A DNA stretch of 64,000 bases from CALCNS01 sp964425745 (lineage in GTDB: Bacteria > Bacillota > JAAYKD01): contig CAYRNW010000012.1 in NCBI GenBank assembly GCA_964425745.1, forward strand, positions 1 to 64,000, read 5' to 3'. Position numbers and translations under genes: made by a program. Positions 32,046 through 41,229 of this stretch are shown piece by piece (within the stretch, counting starts at the first letter, position 1; the number at the start of each line of letters is the position of its first letter). The notes under the pieces were generated by a model, which saw only the letters and a list, made by a program, of their open reading frames with translations, was not told the DNA's origin and did not search any database.

Positions 32046-33641
32046 CTATTTTATCCATCGTCCGGTAATTTTTAAGATCAATGGCCCGATTTTGGGAATT
32101 GCCTGTAATTCATCTTTTCTCAAACCTCCACTCAATAGGAGCACAAGGCCATATACAAAGATTCCCAACAGCACACTGATTGCAGTCGCTACCAGCATGG
32201 AAATGCGACCCGTCATACCATGATATGCCAGATATACGACCAGTCCCATGAGTGAGGCGCTGATGATGGGCGAAATTACCAAGCCTTGCATGTCCACCGT
32301 CATTTCGGTGAACTGATACACTTTGTACAAATTATAACCAACGGCCACGGCGAAGCCCAACCCGGTAGCAATGGCTGCACCAAAGATATTCACATTGGGA
32401 ATGGCGCACAAGACATAGGTCAACACCGTTTTGATGCCAATGCCAATCAACATACTGACCACCGGCACTTGAATCTTGTTGATCCCCTGTAGAATACTGG
32501 CCGTTGTTTGGTACAACAACAAGAAGAGAATCACCCAGGAGTAGACTGCTATGATATTAGCTGCATCGGCAGAACCGTAAAGAATCTGGGCAACCGGTTG
32601 GCTTAAAAGATTTAATCCCAACGCTGCAGGTAGGGCGATTAGAGTGCTGACCTTCAAAGCCAAATTGGCACGGCTGCGCATGGTTTCGACATCGTTTCTA
32701 GACATGGCATCGGTTATCGATGGAATCAACGACGCCGCCACCGCAACGGTGAGGATACTGGGCATGTTAACCAAAGGTCCGGCTTGCCCGGAATAGCGGC
32801 CAAACAATGCGGTAGCCTCTTCTACGGCGAATCCTGCCGTTTGTAATCTACCACTGATAATCAGAGCATCGACAAATTGCATCAGTGGCCAGATCAATGA
32901 GCCCAAGGTAACGGGAATGGCCAACAAAACGATTCGTTTCAGAACCGTCATACTGCTTTCTTCTTTCACACCCAAATCACCAATTACGGCAACTTGTTTG
33001 TGCTGGGTTCGTAAATACAGCATCAGCAAATAGATGAATGCAGCCATGGAACCCAAGGTCACTCCCAACGCTGCTCCGGTGGCCGCCGCTTCTAAGCCCC
33101 TGCCTAAGAGGATCATAGCAAGCGTTAAGATCATGATGACGCGCACCAATTGCTCCATGGCATCGGAAATAGCACGGGGAATCATCTCTTGTCGGCCTTG
33201 AAAATAGCCGCGAAAGGGTGCCATGAGAAAGACAAAGAGCACCGCCGGTGAAATCGCGCGCAATGGCATAAGAGCACGCGGTTCTTTCAAGTTGGTTTCA
33301 ACCCAAAAATTTGCCCCCAAGCCTAACATGGCCATGAGCAATAACCCTAAGGTGCCGGATAAGAGTAAAGAAAGCAATAAAACTTTGCGGGTGCTGCGTT
33401 CATCCTGAGCAGCTGTTTTCTCTGCTACCAATTTTGAAATGGATAACGGCAACCCGGTCATGCCCACCGTCATAAAGAGTAGGGCCAGATTATATGCCAT
33501 TTGGTAAAGACCAATTCCCTCATCGCCGATGATTCGGGTTAAAAAGATACGATACACAGCCCCCAAAACACGAGCAAAGGCTCCGGCCAAGGTTAAAATC
33601 ATTGTATTCAACAAAAAAGACTTTTTGGTCTCTTGATTCAT
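32046..33641 (-). CDS. SpoVB/MurJ-like polysaccharide flippase (MOP superfamily)
   Basis: This is a 531-residue protein with about 14 membrane helices; the ATG at 33641 follows AAAGGTG. The N-terminus (AGAFARVLGAVYRIFLTRIIG region) and FRGYFQGRQEM loop are typical of SpoVB/YkvU-type oligosaccharide flippases. Its place before mazG and rqcP matches Bacillus yabM/spoVB. In spore formers it acts in cortex synthesis; since no other sporulation gene is seen here, a general lipid II or polysaccharide flippase role is possible. Confidence 0.86.
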   Translation of the reverse strand: MNQETKKSFLLNTMILTLAGAFARVLGAVYRIFLTRIIGDEGIGLYQMAYNLALLFMTVGMTGLPLSISKLVAEKTAAQDERSTRKVLLLSLLLSGTLGLLLMAMLGLGANFWVETNLKEPRALMPLRAISPAVLFVFLMAPFRGYFQGRQEMIPRAISDAMEQLVRVIMILTLAMILLGRGLEAAATGAALGVTLGSMAAFIYLLMLYLRTQHKQVAVIGDLGVKEESSMTVLKRIVLLAIPVTLGSLIWPLMQFVDALIISGRLQTAGFAVEEATALFGRYSGQAGPLVNMPSILTVAVAASLIPSITDAMSRNDVETMRSRANLALKVSTLIALPAALGLNLLSQPVAQILYGSADAANIIAVYSWVILFLLLYQTTASILQGINKIQVPVVSMLIGIGIKTVLTYVLCAIPNVNIFGAAIATGLGFAVAVGYNLYKVYQFTEMTVDMQGLVISPIISASLMGLVVYLAYHGMTGRISMLVATAISVLLGIFVYGLVLLLSGGLRKDELQAIPKIGPLILKITGRWIK

Positions 33642-33762
33642 CGTAATCACCTTTTCTTTCCTTAAGGTTCAAACCCCGGGAAGTTTACAATTCTATACTG
33701 TTCTCTTTTGTGAATGCATTTCCCTTCAAAGCAGAACTCTTCTGTAAATTTTCAAAGAAGGG

Positions 33763-33791
33763 TTGACATTGATTTCCACCTATGTTAGAAT
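33763..33791 (+). promoter_or_regulatory. Promoter of the his leader and operon
   Basis: TTGACA (33763-33768) and TAGAAT (33786-33791) are separated by 17 bases, about 32 bases before the leader start codon. Bases 33642-33762 between spoVB and this promoter hold no gene that I can see. Confidence 0.82.
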
Positions 33792-33822
33792 CCGTTTCAA
33801 AATCTATGAGGAGGATGCAACC

Positions 33823-34107
33823 ATGTTGACGACAACCCTTTTTAACGTCATCACCACCGAAGCGATCATCATCGCCGCGGTTCTTTTGGCTTGCATCTCT
33901 TTCTTTGCGACCAATTTCAACACGTCCTTCAAGGCTATAGCTTCGGCTGTAGCCTTCTTTTTTATGCATCAACCCGTGGCATTGCATCTGCATCACCATC
34001 TTCATCATCACCATTGTGGTCATGAAATGGTTGCTTTGCCTACGGTTTTTGCATCAAAACACCCCGAAAGGTTACAATACCCTATTTTTAGAAGAAGCGT
34101 ATTGTAA
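33823..34107 (+). CDS. hisL: Long histidine-rich leader peptide of the his operon
   Basis: This is a 94-residue open frame starting ATG behind GAGGAGG (eight-base spacing). Residues of about 12-47 are hydrophobic (IIIAAVLLACISFF). Then codons from 33967 give HQPVALHLHHHLHHHHCGH: ten His in nineteen codons. The frame ends 27 bases before a strong terminator and the hisZ start. Bases 34051-34066 (GCATCAAAACACCCCG) resemble the 3' arm of the terminator (GCAAAACCACTCCGC) and could pair with its 5' arm. Ribosome stalling on the His codons would free them, while translation to the stop would cover them. This is his attenuation, but with a leader far longer than the 16-residue enteric HisL. A shorter version from the ATG at 33964 has no ribosome binding site. 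Confidence 0.75.
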   Translation: MLTTTLFNVITTEAIIIAAVLLACISFFATNFNTSFKAIASAVAFFFMHQPVALHLHHHLHHHHCGHEMVALPTVFASKHPERLQYPIFRRSVL

Positions 34108-34134
34108 TGAACTAGATCCCTAAAAGGGTTCTTC

Positions 34135-34176
34135 GCGGAGTGGTTTTGCAAAAAGCAAAACCACTCCGCTTTTTTT
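34135..34176 (+). terminator. his operon attenuator terminator
   Basis: A perfect 15-bp stem (34135-34149 with 34155-34169) with a five-A loop is followed by seven T residues. It lies between the His-rich leader peptide and hisZ. Confidence 0.92.
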
Positions 34177-34196
34177 ATTGAATAGGAGGGTTTCCC

Positions 34197-34691
34197 ATGG
34201 CTATCGACGGTTCGCTGCTCAGTTCTCGTGAAAAGGCAATTTTGGCATTACGTCACGTGTTTCACCAATACGAATATCATCCATATTCGAAACTGCGCTG
34301 GGAAGATTATGATTTTTATGCTCAACATAAAGCGTTCTTACAAAACACTCCGATTTTGAGTTTCCACGATTACGACGGGCGGTTGTTAGCCCTCAGACCC
34401 GATGTGACGTTATCGTTGATGCGACGTTATCAGCCCGATGGTCTGATTCAAAAATGGTCGTACGAAGAAACGGTGTATCGCGTTCCGGAAGGGGCTCATG
34501 GATTTCAAGAGATGCTGCAAATGGGCGTGGAATGTTTAGGACCCCTGACCGACAAAGAAGAGCTTGACTTGATTTGCATGGCGGGCGACACTTTAAAAGT
34601 TTTGAATGATGCTTTTCTGCTCGATATATCTCACACCACGCTTCTACCCGGTCTCCTGCTAAGCTTACAGCGGCTTCCATCGCTGGAGTAA
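34197..34691 (+). pseudogene. hisZ: N-terminal part of HisZ, cut by a deletion
   Basis: An ATG behind AGGAGGG opens 164 codons. Residues 1-150 are a class II synthetase-like HisZ: LRPDVTLSLMRRY, then QMGVECLG near residue 115. HisZ is the regulatory subunit of ATP phosphoribosyltransferase and normally runs to 300-400 residues. After LDISHTTLLPGLL the sequence changes to HisD in another frame and stops at 34691. The rest of hisZ, all of hisG and the start of hisD are gone. Confidence 0.8.
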
Positions 34692-35449
34692 CTCGGGTTT
34701 TTAAAGTTGGCGGGGCACAAGCCATTGCTGCTTTAGCCTATGGTACCGAAACGATCCCTAAGGTTGATAAAATCGTCGGCCCAGGCAATTGGTATGTTTC
34801 GGAAGCCAAGCGACAAGTCTTTGGGGATGTTGCGATCGATATGATTGCAGGTCCGAGTGAAATTGTGATCGTGGCAGATGAAACTTGCCCGGTTTCGCAT
34901 ATTGCGGCAGATTTACTTTCTCAGGCAGAACATGACCCGGCGGCGATGGCTGTTTTGATTACAGATTCCCCCACTCTAGCAGAACAGGTAAACCAAGAAT
35001 TGCAGGTGCAATTAGAAGCGTTGCCCCGAAAAGAGATTGCCTCACAAGCAATGGAACGCTTCGGCAAGATTGTGGTCGTAACAGATCTTACCCAAGCAAT
35101 GCAAGTGGCCAATCGTTTTGCACCAGAACATTTAGAGTTATGTGTCTCAAATCCCTGGCAAGCATTGGAGCAGGTTCGTCATGCGGGTTCAGTCTTCTTA
35201 GGAGCTTATACTCCGGAGCCGGTAGGCGATTACTGGGCGGGTGCCAATCACACCTTGCCCACCGCCGGCAGTGCTCGCTTTTCCAGTCCTCTTTCCGTCG
35301 ATGATTTTCTGAAGAAAACCCAATTCATGTATTATACGCAAAATCAACTAGCCCAGGTAGCTGAGAAAATATCCCGCTTTGCTGAATTTGAGGGCTTAGA
35401 CGCCCACAGTCGCAGCATTCGAATCCGTAGCCATGGAGGACCAAAATGA
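34652..35449 (+). pseudogene. hisD: C-terminal part of histidinol dehydrogenase
   Basis: From about 34652 the frame reads SPAKLTAASIAGVTRVFK, then the HisD core (GGAQAIAALAYGTETI, GPGNWYV, AGPSEIVIVAD, LLSQAEHDP, and GANHTLPTAGSARFSS). About 266 residues remain of the usual 430, missing roughly the first 165. The first ATG in frame (34841) would give only 202 residues without the NAD-site region. The gene overlaps the hisC start (ATGA). HisD catalyses the last two steps of histidine synthesis; this copy should be inactive as read. Confidence 0.85.
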
Positions 35450-36522
35450 GCCGTTATTTAAATGCGAACTATCAATCGTTGCGTCCTTATACCCCCGGCG
35501 AACAAGGGGTGCAAGGCATCCGCATTAAATTGAATACCAATGAAGCTCCCTTTGCTCCCTCACTTCATGTTCAGCAGGCGGTCGCAAAAGCTGCTGCCCA
35601 ACTGCAAAGGTATTCCGACCCTGAAGGCAAGCGCTTGCGCTTGGCATTGGCGAAACGCTATGGGATTACTCCGGAGCAAATCATGTTGGGTAACGGTTCC
35701 GATGAACTTCTGTTCTTAGCCTTTTTAGCGTTCTGTTCTGCAGAATCCGGGGTGGCATGCCCCGCTGTCAGCTACGGATTTTATCCGGTCTATGCGCAAA
35801 TGGCCGGTGCCCCCTACCATGGTATTGCTTTGACCTCTGATTTACAGATTAATGGCAAGGACTTTTGCTCCCTGAATCAGCCCATTGTCTTAGCCAACCC
35901 GAACGCGCCAACCGGAACGCTTTTGAGTGTAGAAGAAATAGAACGCATCCTACAGACCAACCCCAACCATGTTGTATTAGTCGATGAAGCTTATGTTGAT
36001 TTTGGTGGCGAGAGTTGCGTGCCACTCCTGGAGCGCTATGATAATTTGTTGATTTTACAAACCTTTTCTAAGTCGCGTTGTTTGGCCGGTGGCAGGCTTG
36101 GTTTCGCCATGGGAGGTGCAGGTCTCATCGCTGATTTGCAACGCTTACGCTACAGCCTCAACCCTTACAACGTCAACAGTATGACCTTGGCAGCCGCCGA
36201 AGCTGCCTTAGACGAAGAAAATCTCTTCCAGGAGCGCTGTTCTGAGATCATCCGGGTTCGAGAATGGATACAAACACAATTGCTGGATCTCGATTTCCGT
36301 GTGATTCCGAGCAAGGGTAATTTCGTTTTTGTCTCTCCTCCCGGTGGTGATGCGGCGGATTATGCTACTTACCTCAAGAGTAACGGGGTTTTGATCCGCT
36401 ATTTTTCGCTCGACCCAATTTCCGAGTTTGTTCGAATCAGCATCGGCAATCAAGAAGAGATGGAAATTCTGCTTGCTCTGACAGCTGAACGTTACCCAAA
36501 AATGAGGGAGGAAAAATCATGA
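35446..36522 (+). CDS. hisC: Histidinol-phosphate aminotransferase HisC
   Basis: This is a 358-residue protein, full length. It is a class I/II PLP aminotransferase: LNTNEAPFAPS near the start, NPNAPTGT, the DEAYVDF segment and the PLP lysine in TFSKSRCLAGGRLGF. GGAGG precedes the ATG, which overlaps the hisD stop. It converts imidazole acetol phosphate to histidinol phosphate. Its place between hisD and hisB is usual for Firmicutes. Confidence 0.93.
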   Translation: MSRYLNANYQSLRPYTPGEQGVQGIRIKLNTNEAPFAPSLHVQQAVAKAAAQLQRYSDPEGKRLRLALAKRYGITPEQIMLGNGSDELLFLAFLAFCSAESGVACPAVSYGFYPVYAQMAGAPYHGIALTSDLQINGKDFCSLNQPIVLANPNAPTGTLLSVEEIERILQTNPNHVVLVDEAYVDFGGESCVPLLERYDNLLILQTFSKSRCLAGGRLGFAMGGAGLIADLQRLRYSLNPYNVNSMTLAAAEAALDEENLFQERCSEIIRVREWIQTQLLDLDFRVIPSKGNFVFVSPPGGDAADYATYLKSNGVLIRYFSLDPISEFVRISIGNQEEMEILLALTAERYPKMREEKS

Positions 36523-37112
36523 TGACGCGTCAAGCATTCATAACCCGCGAAACCCGCGAAACCACGATTTCATTGAATGTCGAGCTTGATCAGAGCAACT
36601 CATCTGAGATTCAAACCGGAATCGGCTTTTTAGACCACATGCTGAGTTTACTTGCCTTTCATGCTGGAGTTCGGCTCGAACTGCGCTGCTCCGGTGATTT
36701 ACAGGTTGATGCTCATCACACAACTGAAGACCTTGGGTTGAGCTTAGGCACGGCTTTGCGAACGGCCTTAGGCAACGCCAAGGGAATTCGTCGCTACGGT
36801 CAATCGCTGTTGCCCATGGACGAAGCCTTAGTTTTAGTTGCTCTCGATATCTCGGGTCGGACCGGGTGTTACTGCAATCTGCAGATTCCATCTCCTCGCC
36901 TTGGCGATTTCGACACCGAATTGGTCGAAGAGTTTTTTCAGGCACTCTGCCGGGGAGGGCAGTTCACCCTTCATCTGCAGCAATTGGCGGGACGCAACAG
37001 CCACCACCTCTGCGAAGCCTGTTTCAAAGGGTTTGGCAGAGCTTTAAGGGAAGCCGTTGCCATCACGGAAAGCTCAGAGCAAATCCCTTCTAGTAAAGGA
37101 GTCTTGCTATGA
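36519..37112 (+). CDS. hisB: Imidazoleglycerol-phosphate dehydratase HisB
   Basis: This is a 197-residue monofunctional HisB. Metal-binding motifs are FLDHML (His in the first), DAHHTTED and, near the C-terminus, GRNSHHLCEACFKGFGRAL. Two tandem ATGs begin the frame behind GAGG; either may be used. It overlaps hisC and hisH by four bases each. Confidence 0.95.
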   Translation: MMTRQAFITRETRETTISLNVELDQSNSSEIQTGIGFLDHMLSLLAFHAGVRLELRCSGDLQVDAHHTTEDLGLSLGTALRTALGNAKGIRRYGQSLLPMDEALVLVALDISGRTGCYCNLQIPSPRLGDFDTELVEEFFQALCRGGQFTLHLQQLAGRNSHHLCEACFKGFGRALREAVAITESSEQIPSSKGVLL

Positions 37113-37741
37113 TTGGCATAGTAGATTATGGGGTTGGCAATCTTTTTTCGTTACAATCTTCTTTGCAGCATTGTGGTATCGAACACCGTTTAGTACGAGA
37201 TAAGAAAGAGATTCAGGCGTGTCAAGGGTTGATACTACCGGGTGTTGGAGCCTTCGCAGCGGCGATGAATTCGTTGCGCTCTCGCAATCTTGTTGAGGTG
37301 ATTCAATCGGTAGCCCAACAGGGTATGCCACTTCTGGGCATCTGTTTGGGCATGCAGGTATTGCTGGAAACCGGTTATGAGTACGGCACACACGAAGGGT
37401 TGGGTTTAATCCCGGGAGAAATCCGCGCCTTGCAAGATTTGATACCGCAGCCGATGACCATTCCCCACATGGGATGGAACCAACTGCGCTTCCCTGCAGT
37501 TCAGCCAAAACATCCCCTTTTTCAAGATTTGGAACCCGGAGTCTGGGTCTATTTTGTTCACTCCTATGCGGCTACTCAAACCGGGAACCAAACCATTGCC
37601 ACCTGTGAATACGGGACCTCGATTAGCGCTGCTGTTGCAAGAGAAAACGTAGCAGGAGTTCAGTTTCACCCGGAAAAAAGTGGGGCGACTGGCTTAAAGA
37701 TTTTACGCAATTTTGCAGCTTGGACGGAGGTCTTACCATGA
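37109..37741 (+). CDS. hisH: Imidazole glycerol phosphate synthase glutaminase subunit HisH
   Basis: This is a 210-residue class I glutamine amidotransferase. It has IVDYGVGNLFSLQ at the start, nucleophile Cys in GICLGMQ, and the His/Glu pair in GVQFHPEKSG. It supplies ammonia to HisF. It overlaps hisB and hisA. Confidence 0.95.
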   Translation: MIGIVDYGVGNLFSLQSSLQHCGIEHRLVRDKKEIQACQGLILPGVGAFAAAMNSLRSRNLVEVIQSVAQQGMPLLGICLGMQVLLETGYEYGTHEGLGLIPGEIRALQDLIPQPMTIPHMGWNQLRFPAVQPKHPLFQDLEPGVWVYFVHSYAATQTGNQTIATCEYGTSISAAVARENVAGVQFHPEKSGATGLKILRNFAAWTEVLP

Positions 37742-38466
37742 AAATCTTTCCCGCTATTGATCTTTGGGAAGGTCAGGTTGTTCGCCTGACACAAGGAGAT
37801 TTTACACAACAAACCATCTATGATGCCGATCCCCTTCGTGTTGCTCAACGGTTCTTAGATTCCGGTGCAGAATATTTGCATGTGGTTGATTTACAAGGAG
37901 CCCGTCAAGGGAGCTCGGTGCAGCGAGAGTTGATCCAAAAACTAATCCAAGCAACCCCTTTGAAAATTCAAGTGGGTGGGGGCTTACGTAGCGATGAAGC
38001 CGTGGAAGAATTATTGCAGGCTGGAGCCTTTCGGGTGGTGCTGGGAACAGCTGCCGCACAAGATCCGAGTTTCTTAACGCGACTTGTGACTCGATTCGGG
38101 GCAAAGATTACGGTCGGTATGGATTTGAGTTTTGATAAAATCATGCTCGAAGGCTGGACGAAAGTTGCCGAGGAAAGTCCAATGAATTATTTGAAACGAT
38201 TGCACGAGCTGGGGGTGCAAAGTATTCTTTGTAGCGATGTACAGCGAGACGGCTTATTGCAAGGTTCGAACCGAGCGCTCTATGAAACATTGAGTTCACT
38301 CTACCCGAATACGATTGTCGCCAGCGGTGGTATTCACAATGAAGACGATGTCAAAGCGCTACTAAAGCTTCCCCTAGAAGGCATGATTATTGGCAAAGCT
38401 CTCTACAGCGGGGCTTTAGATTTGAAGAGAGTCTTCTGTTTACAAAAAGAGGTGAAATCATGCTAG
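37738..38466 (+). CDS. hisA: Phosphoribosylformimino-AICAR ribotide isomerase HisA
   Basis: This is a 242-residue TIM barrel. The ATG at 37738 is chosen because GGAGG lies seven bases upstream and the start overlaps the hisH stop. FPAIDLWEGQVVRL carries the catalytic Asp; other motifs are GGGLRSDE and, in the second half, ASGGIHNEDDV. It has the usual two-fold half-barrel repeat. Confidence 0.94.
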   Translation: MKIFPAIDLWEGQVVRLTQGDFTQQTIYDADPLRVAQRFLDSGAEYLHVVDLQGARQGSSVQRELIQKLIQATPLKIQVGGGLRSDEAVEELLQAGAFRVVLGTAAAQDPSFLTRLVTRFGAKITVGMDLSFDKIMLEGWTKVAEESPMNYLKRLHELGVQSILCSDVQRDGLLQGSNRALYETLSSLYPNTIVASGGIHNEDDVKALLKLPLEGMIIGKALYSGALDLKRVFCLQKEVKSC

Positions 38467-39233
38467 CCAAACGGATCATCCCCTGCCTCGATATTAAAGA
38501 TGGCAAAGTGGTCAAAGGAGTTCAATTTCGAGGGTTACAGGGTATCGGCGACCCCGTGGCTTTAGCCGAGTTTTACGGTGAGCAAGGAGCGGATGAATTG
38601 GTTTTTTACGATATTACAGCTTCTGTGGAAAATCGAGGACTGTTTCTTGATCTCTTGCGTCAAGTCGCAGCAACCCTCTTCATTCCGCTAACCGTGGGAG
38701 GAGGCATCCAACGCTTGCAAGATTTTCAGCGAGTTCTAGAAGCCGGTGCCGATAAAGTTAGTGTCAACAGTGGTGCTCTAAAGAATCCGGCATTGATTCG
38801 TGAAGCTGCTGAGCGCTACGGGAACCAATGCGTGGTTTTATCGGTTGACGTTGGCCAAGTGGGGGAAGCGTTTCATGTTTTCACCAAAGGCGGTCAAGTG
38901 GATACCGGCCGTTTAGCCCTTCCTTGGATCCTTGAGGGAGTAGGTTCAGGTGCCGGGGAAGTTGTGGTCAATACCATTGATACCGATGGTTGCCAAAAAG
39001 GCTACCACATCGAATTTCTTAAGCAAGTTTGCGCCGCCGTTCCTGTGCCGGTGATTGCGTCCGGGGGTGCCGGTTCTGTCGATGATTTTGTTAACCTGTT
39101 CCAAGAAATTCCCGTTATGAGTGGTGCTTTAGCCGCCTCAGTCTTTCACCGAGGTTTGGTGGAAATTGAGCAAGTCAAAAATGCATTGGCAAGCCAAGCA
39201 ATCTTGGTTCGCCGAAAGGAGAAAAAATCATGA
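38460..39233 (+). CDS. hisF: Imidazole glycerol phosphate synthase cyclase subunit HisF
   Basis: This is a 257-residue TIM barrel starting MLAKRIIPCLDIKDGKVVKG with the catalytic Asp11. Further motifs are TVGGGIQ, ADKVSVNSGAL and NTIDTDGCQKGYH, which holds the second catalytic Asp. It overlaps hisA and hisI by a few bases. Confidence 0.95.
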   Translation: MLAKRIIPCLDIKDGKVVKGVQFRGLQGIGDPVALAEFYGEQGADELVFYDITASVENRGLFLDLLRQVAATLFIPLTVGGGIQRLQDFQRVLEAGADKVSVNSGALKNPALIREAAERYGNQCVVLSVDVGQVGEAFHVFTKGGQVDTGRLALPWILEGVGSGAGEVVVNTIDTDGCQKGYHIEFLKQVCAAVPVPVIASGGAGSVDDFVNLFQEIPVMSGALAASVFHRGLVEIEQVKNALASQAILVRRKEKKS

Positions 39234-39859
39234 TTGATACAATTAAATTCGATGCACAAGGGTTGATTCCAGCGATTGTTCAAGATGCAGAAAGCGACCA
39301 AATCCTGACGTTAGCCTATATGAACAAAGAAAGTTTAGAAATTTCTTTACGAGAGGGCTATACCTGCTTTTGGTCCCGTTCCAGACAGGAACTTTGGCGT
39401 AAGGGGGATATCAGCGGTAATCGGCAACAGATTCTTTCCATCACTGCCGACTGTGATCGCGATGCACTCCTTGTTAAGGTACGTTCTTTTGGGTCTGCTT
39501 GTCACACTGGGGAAATCAGCTGTTTTCACAACTCCCTGTTAGAGCAACCCCAGTCCCAAGGATTTCGGTTGCAAGGGCTTTACGAGAAAATTCTGCAACG
39601 CAAACAAGAAATGCCGGAAGCATCTTATACCACTACACTTTTCCAAAAAGGGATTGACCAAATCCTTAAGAAAATTGGAGAAGAATCCGGAGAAGTGATT
39701 ATTGCAGCCAAGAATCAACGGAAGCCGGAAGCAGTTTGGGAGATTGCCGACCTGACCTATCATCTTTTAGTGCTCATGGCTGAACTGGAGATACAACCCA
39801 AAGATATTCTTATGGAATTAGCACAACGACAAAAAATTGACAAACCTGTCACAAAGTGA
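39230..39859 (+). CDS. hisIE: Bifunctional phosphoribosyl-AMP cyclohydrolase / phosphoribosyl-ATP pyrophosphatase HisIE
   Basis: This is a 209-residue fusion. Residues 1-110 are HisI with CFWSRSRQELWRKGDISGN and the metal site DCDRDALLV. Residues of about 112-209 are HisE with GEESGEVIIAAKN and LTYHLLVLMAE. It is the last his gene. Its final codons contain the promoter of the thiamin operon. Confidence 0.95.
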   Translation: MIDTIKFDAQGLIPAIVQDAESDQILTLAYMNKESLEISLREGYTCFWSRSRQELWRKGDISGNRQQILSITADCDRDALLVKVRSFGSACHTGEISCFHNSLLEQPQSQGFRLQGLYEKILQRKQEMPEASYTTTLFQKGIDQILKKIGEESGEVIIAAKNQRKPEAVWEIADLTYHLLVLMAELEIQPKDILMELAQRQKIDKPVTK

Positions 39860-39865
39860 TATAGT
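39837..39865 (+). promoter_or_regulatory. Promoter of the thiamin-salvage operon
   Basis: TTGACA (39837-39842) and TATAGT (39860-39865) are separated by 17 bases. It overlaps the end of hisIE and places the start site about 10 bases before the TPP aptamer. Confidence 0.8.
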
Positions 39866-39877
39866 CAAGAAAACATA

Positions 39878-39970
39878 TTCGGGGGAGCTTGTAGTAGCAG
39901 GCTGAGAGGAAGTTCTCAAAACTTCGACCCTTTAACCTGATGTGGGTAATGCCACCGTAGGGAGTAAGGA
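39878..39970 (+). promoter_or_regulatory. TPP riboswitch (THI element)
   Basis: Conserved blocks in order: GGGGGAGC, GCTGAGAGGA, then GACCCTTTAACCTGATGTGG and GTAATGCCACCGTAGGGA. This is the classical THI box. It precedes a terminator and genes for HMP uptake and thiamin salvage, so TPP should repress them by termination. Confidence 0.96.
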
Positions 39971-39986
39971 ATCCTTGCTTGCAAGC

Positions 39987-40018
39987 GGAGAATGCCCAAA
40001 AGGCGTTCTCCTTTTTTT
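39987..40018 (+). terminator. TPP-controlled terminator
   Basis: A 10-bp stem (GGAGAATGCC with GGCGTTCTCC, one G-T pair) is followed by seven T residues, 16 bases after the aptamer. Confidence 0.88.
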
Positions 40019-40044
40019 GTTGCCCTGAAAGAAAGAAGGTTGCT

Positions 40045-41229
40045 ATGGAAGAACCCAAAACTTCTACTTTTTCTCATGGATTGCTTTGGTTTGGTGCCGG
40101 AGTATCCATTGCCGAAATCCTAACCGGAACCTTGTTTGCACCGTTGGGATTTGAAAAGGGCTTAGTCGCCATACTGTTAGGCCACATAATCGGCTGTGGA
40201 CTGCTGTTTTTGGCGGGACTCATGGGTGGACGCACCGGCAAAAGCGCAATGGAAACGGTCAAGATGTCCTTTGGCCAAAAAGGCTCCTGGTTATTTTCCG
40301 GTTTGAATGTGTTGCAGCTCCTAGGTTGGACCGCCGTCATGATCTACAGCGGGGCTGTTGCCGCTCAATCCATAGCTCCGTTTGGCGGTTTATCCTTGTG
40401 GAGTATGGTAATCGGTGCTTTGATCTTGGTGTGGATTTTGATTGGCATCACCAACTTGGGAAAAGTTAATCTTGTTGCCATGACTGCTTTGTTTCTTCTG
40501 ACCCTTGTTTTAAGTTCAGTTGTTTTTGGTCAAGGGGTGGCCACCCCCCAGAGCACCGGGTTATCTTTTGGTGCAGCGGTTGAGCTCTCAGTAGCAATGC
40601 CCCTCTCTTGGCTGCCCTTGATTTCGGATTATACCCGCAAAGCCAAAAAGCCACTAGCAGCCTCTGCTGTGAGTGCGGTGACCTACTTTGTCACCAGCAC
40701 CTGGATGTATCTTATTGGTTTAGGAGCAGCACTATTTACCGGTGAAGGGGATATCGCTGCGATTATGATCAAAGCTGGATTAGGAACCTTAGCGTTGCTG
40801 ATCATTGTCTTCTCAACCGTGACAACCACCTTTCTCGATGTCTACTCTGCTGGTGTTAGTGCCGAGAGCATCTCAAAAAAGCTCAAGGAAAAACCCGTTG
40901 CCCTTAGCATTTGTATCTTGGGGACGGTTCTCTCGATTATGGTTCCCATTACCCAATTTGAACATTTTTTGTATATGATTAGCTCCGTCTTTGCTCCCAT
41001 GATTGCAATCCAATTGGTGGACTTCTTCGTATTAAAACGAGATCACTCCAAGCAAGCCGTTCATGGCTTAAACCTGTTTGTTTGGCTCTGTGGATTTGTA
41101 CTGTATCGATTCTTACTTTCTCAAAATACAGCAATTGGTATTACAGTCCCCGTCATGTTTCTTACGGCCTTATTTCACTGGCTGATCACAAAAATCACAA
41201 GTATTATAGGAGGTAGAGCTCATGTTTAA
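40045..41229 (+). CDS. cytX: Hydroxymethylpyrimidine transporter CytX (NCS1 family)
   Basis: This is a 394-residue membrane protein with about 11-12 helices. The ATG at 40045 is chosen for its upstream GAAGG and because the earlier in-frame codons lie inside the terminator. The N-terminal WFGAGVSIAEILTGTLFAP is typical of CytX. Position behind a TPP riboswitch and before thiM and thiED fits import of the pyrimidine precursor of thiamin. Confidence 0.9.
   Translation: MEEPKTSTFSHGLLWFGAGVSIAEILTGTLFAPLGFEKGLVAILLGHIIGCGLLFLAGLMGGRTGKSAMETVKMSFGQKGSWLFSGLNVLQLLGWTAVMIYSGAVAAQSIAPFGGLSLWSMVIGALILVWILIGITNLGKVNLVAMTALFLLTLVLSSVVFGQGVATPQSTGLSFGAAVELSVAMPLSWLPLISDYTRKAKKPLAASAVSAVTYFVTSTWMYLIGLGAALFTGEGDIAAIMIKAGLGTLALLIIVFSTVTTTFLDVYSAGVSAESISKKLKEKPVALSICILGTVLSIMVPITQFEHFLYMISSVFAPMIAIQLVDFFVLKRDHSKQAVHGLNLFVWLCGFVLYRFLLSQNTAIGITVPVMFLTALFHWLITKITSIIGGRAHV

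Noticed and set aside
33964..34107. His-rich frame as a metal-binding protein gene
   Set aside because: It has no ribosome binding site of its own, and promoter, terminator and his operon context fit attenuation better. A dual role of the longer frame cannot be excluded.
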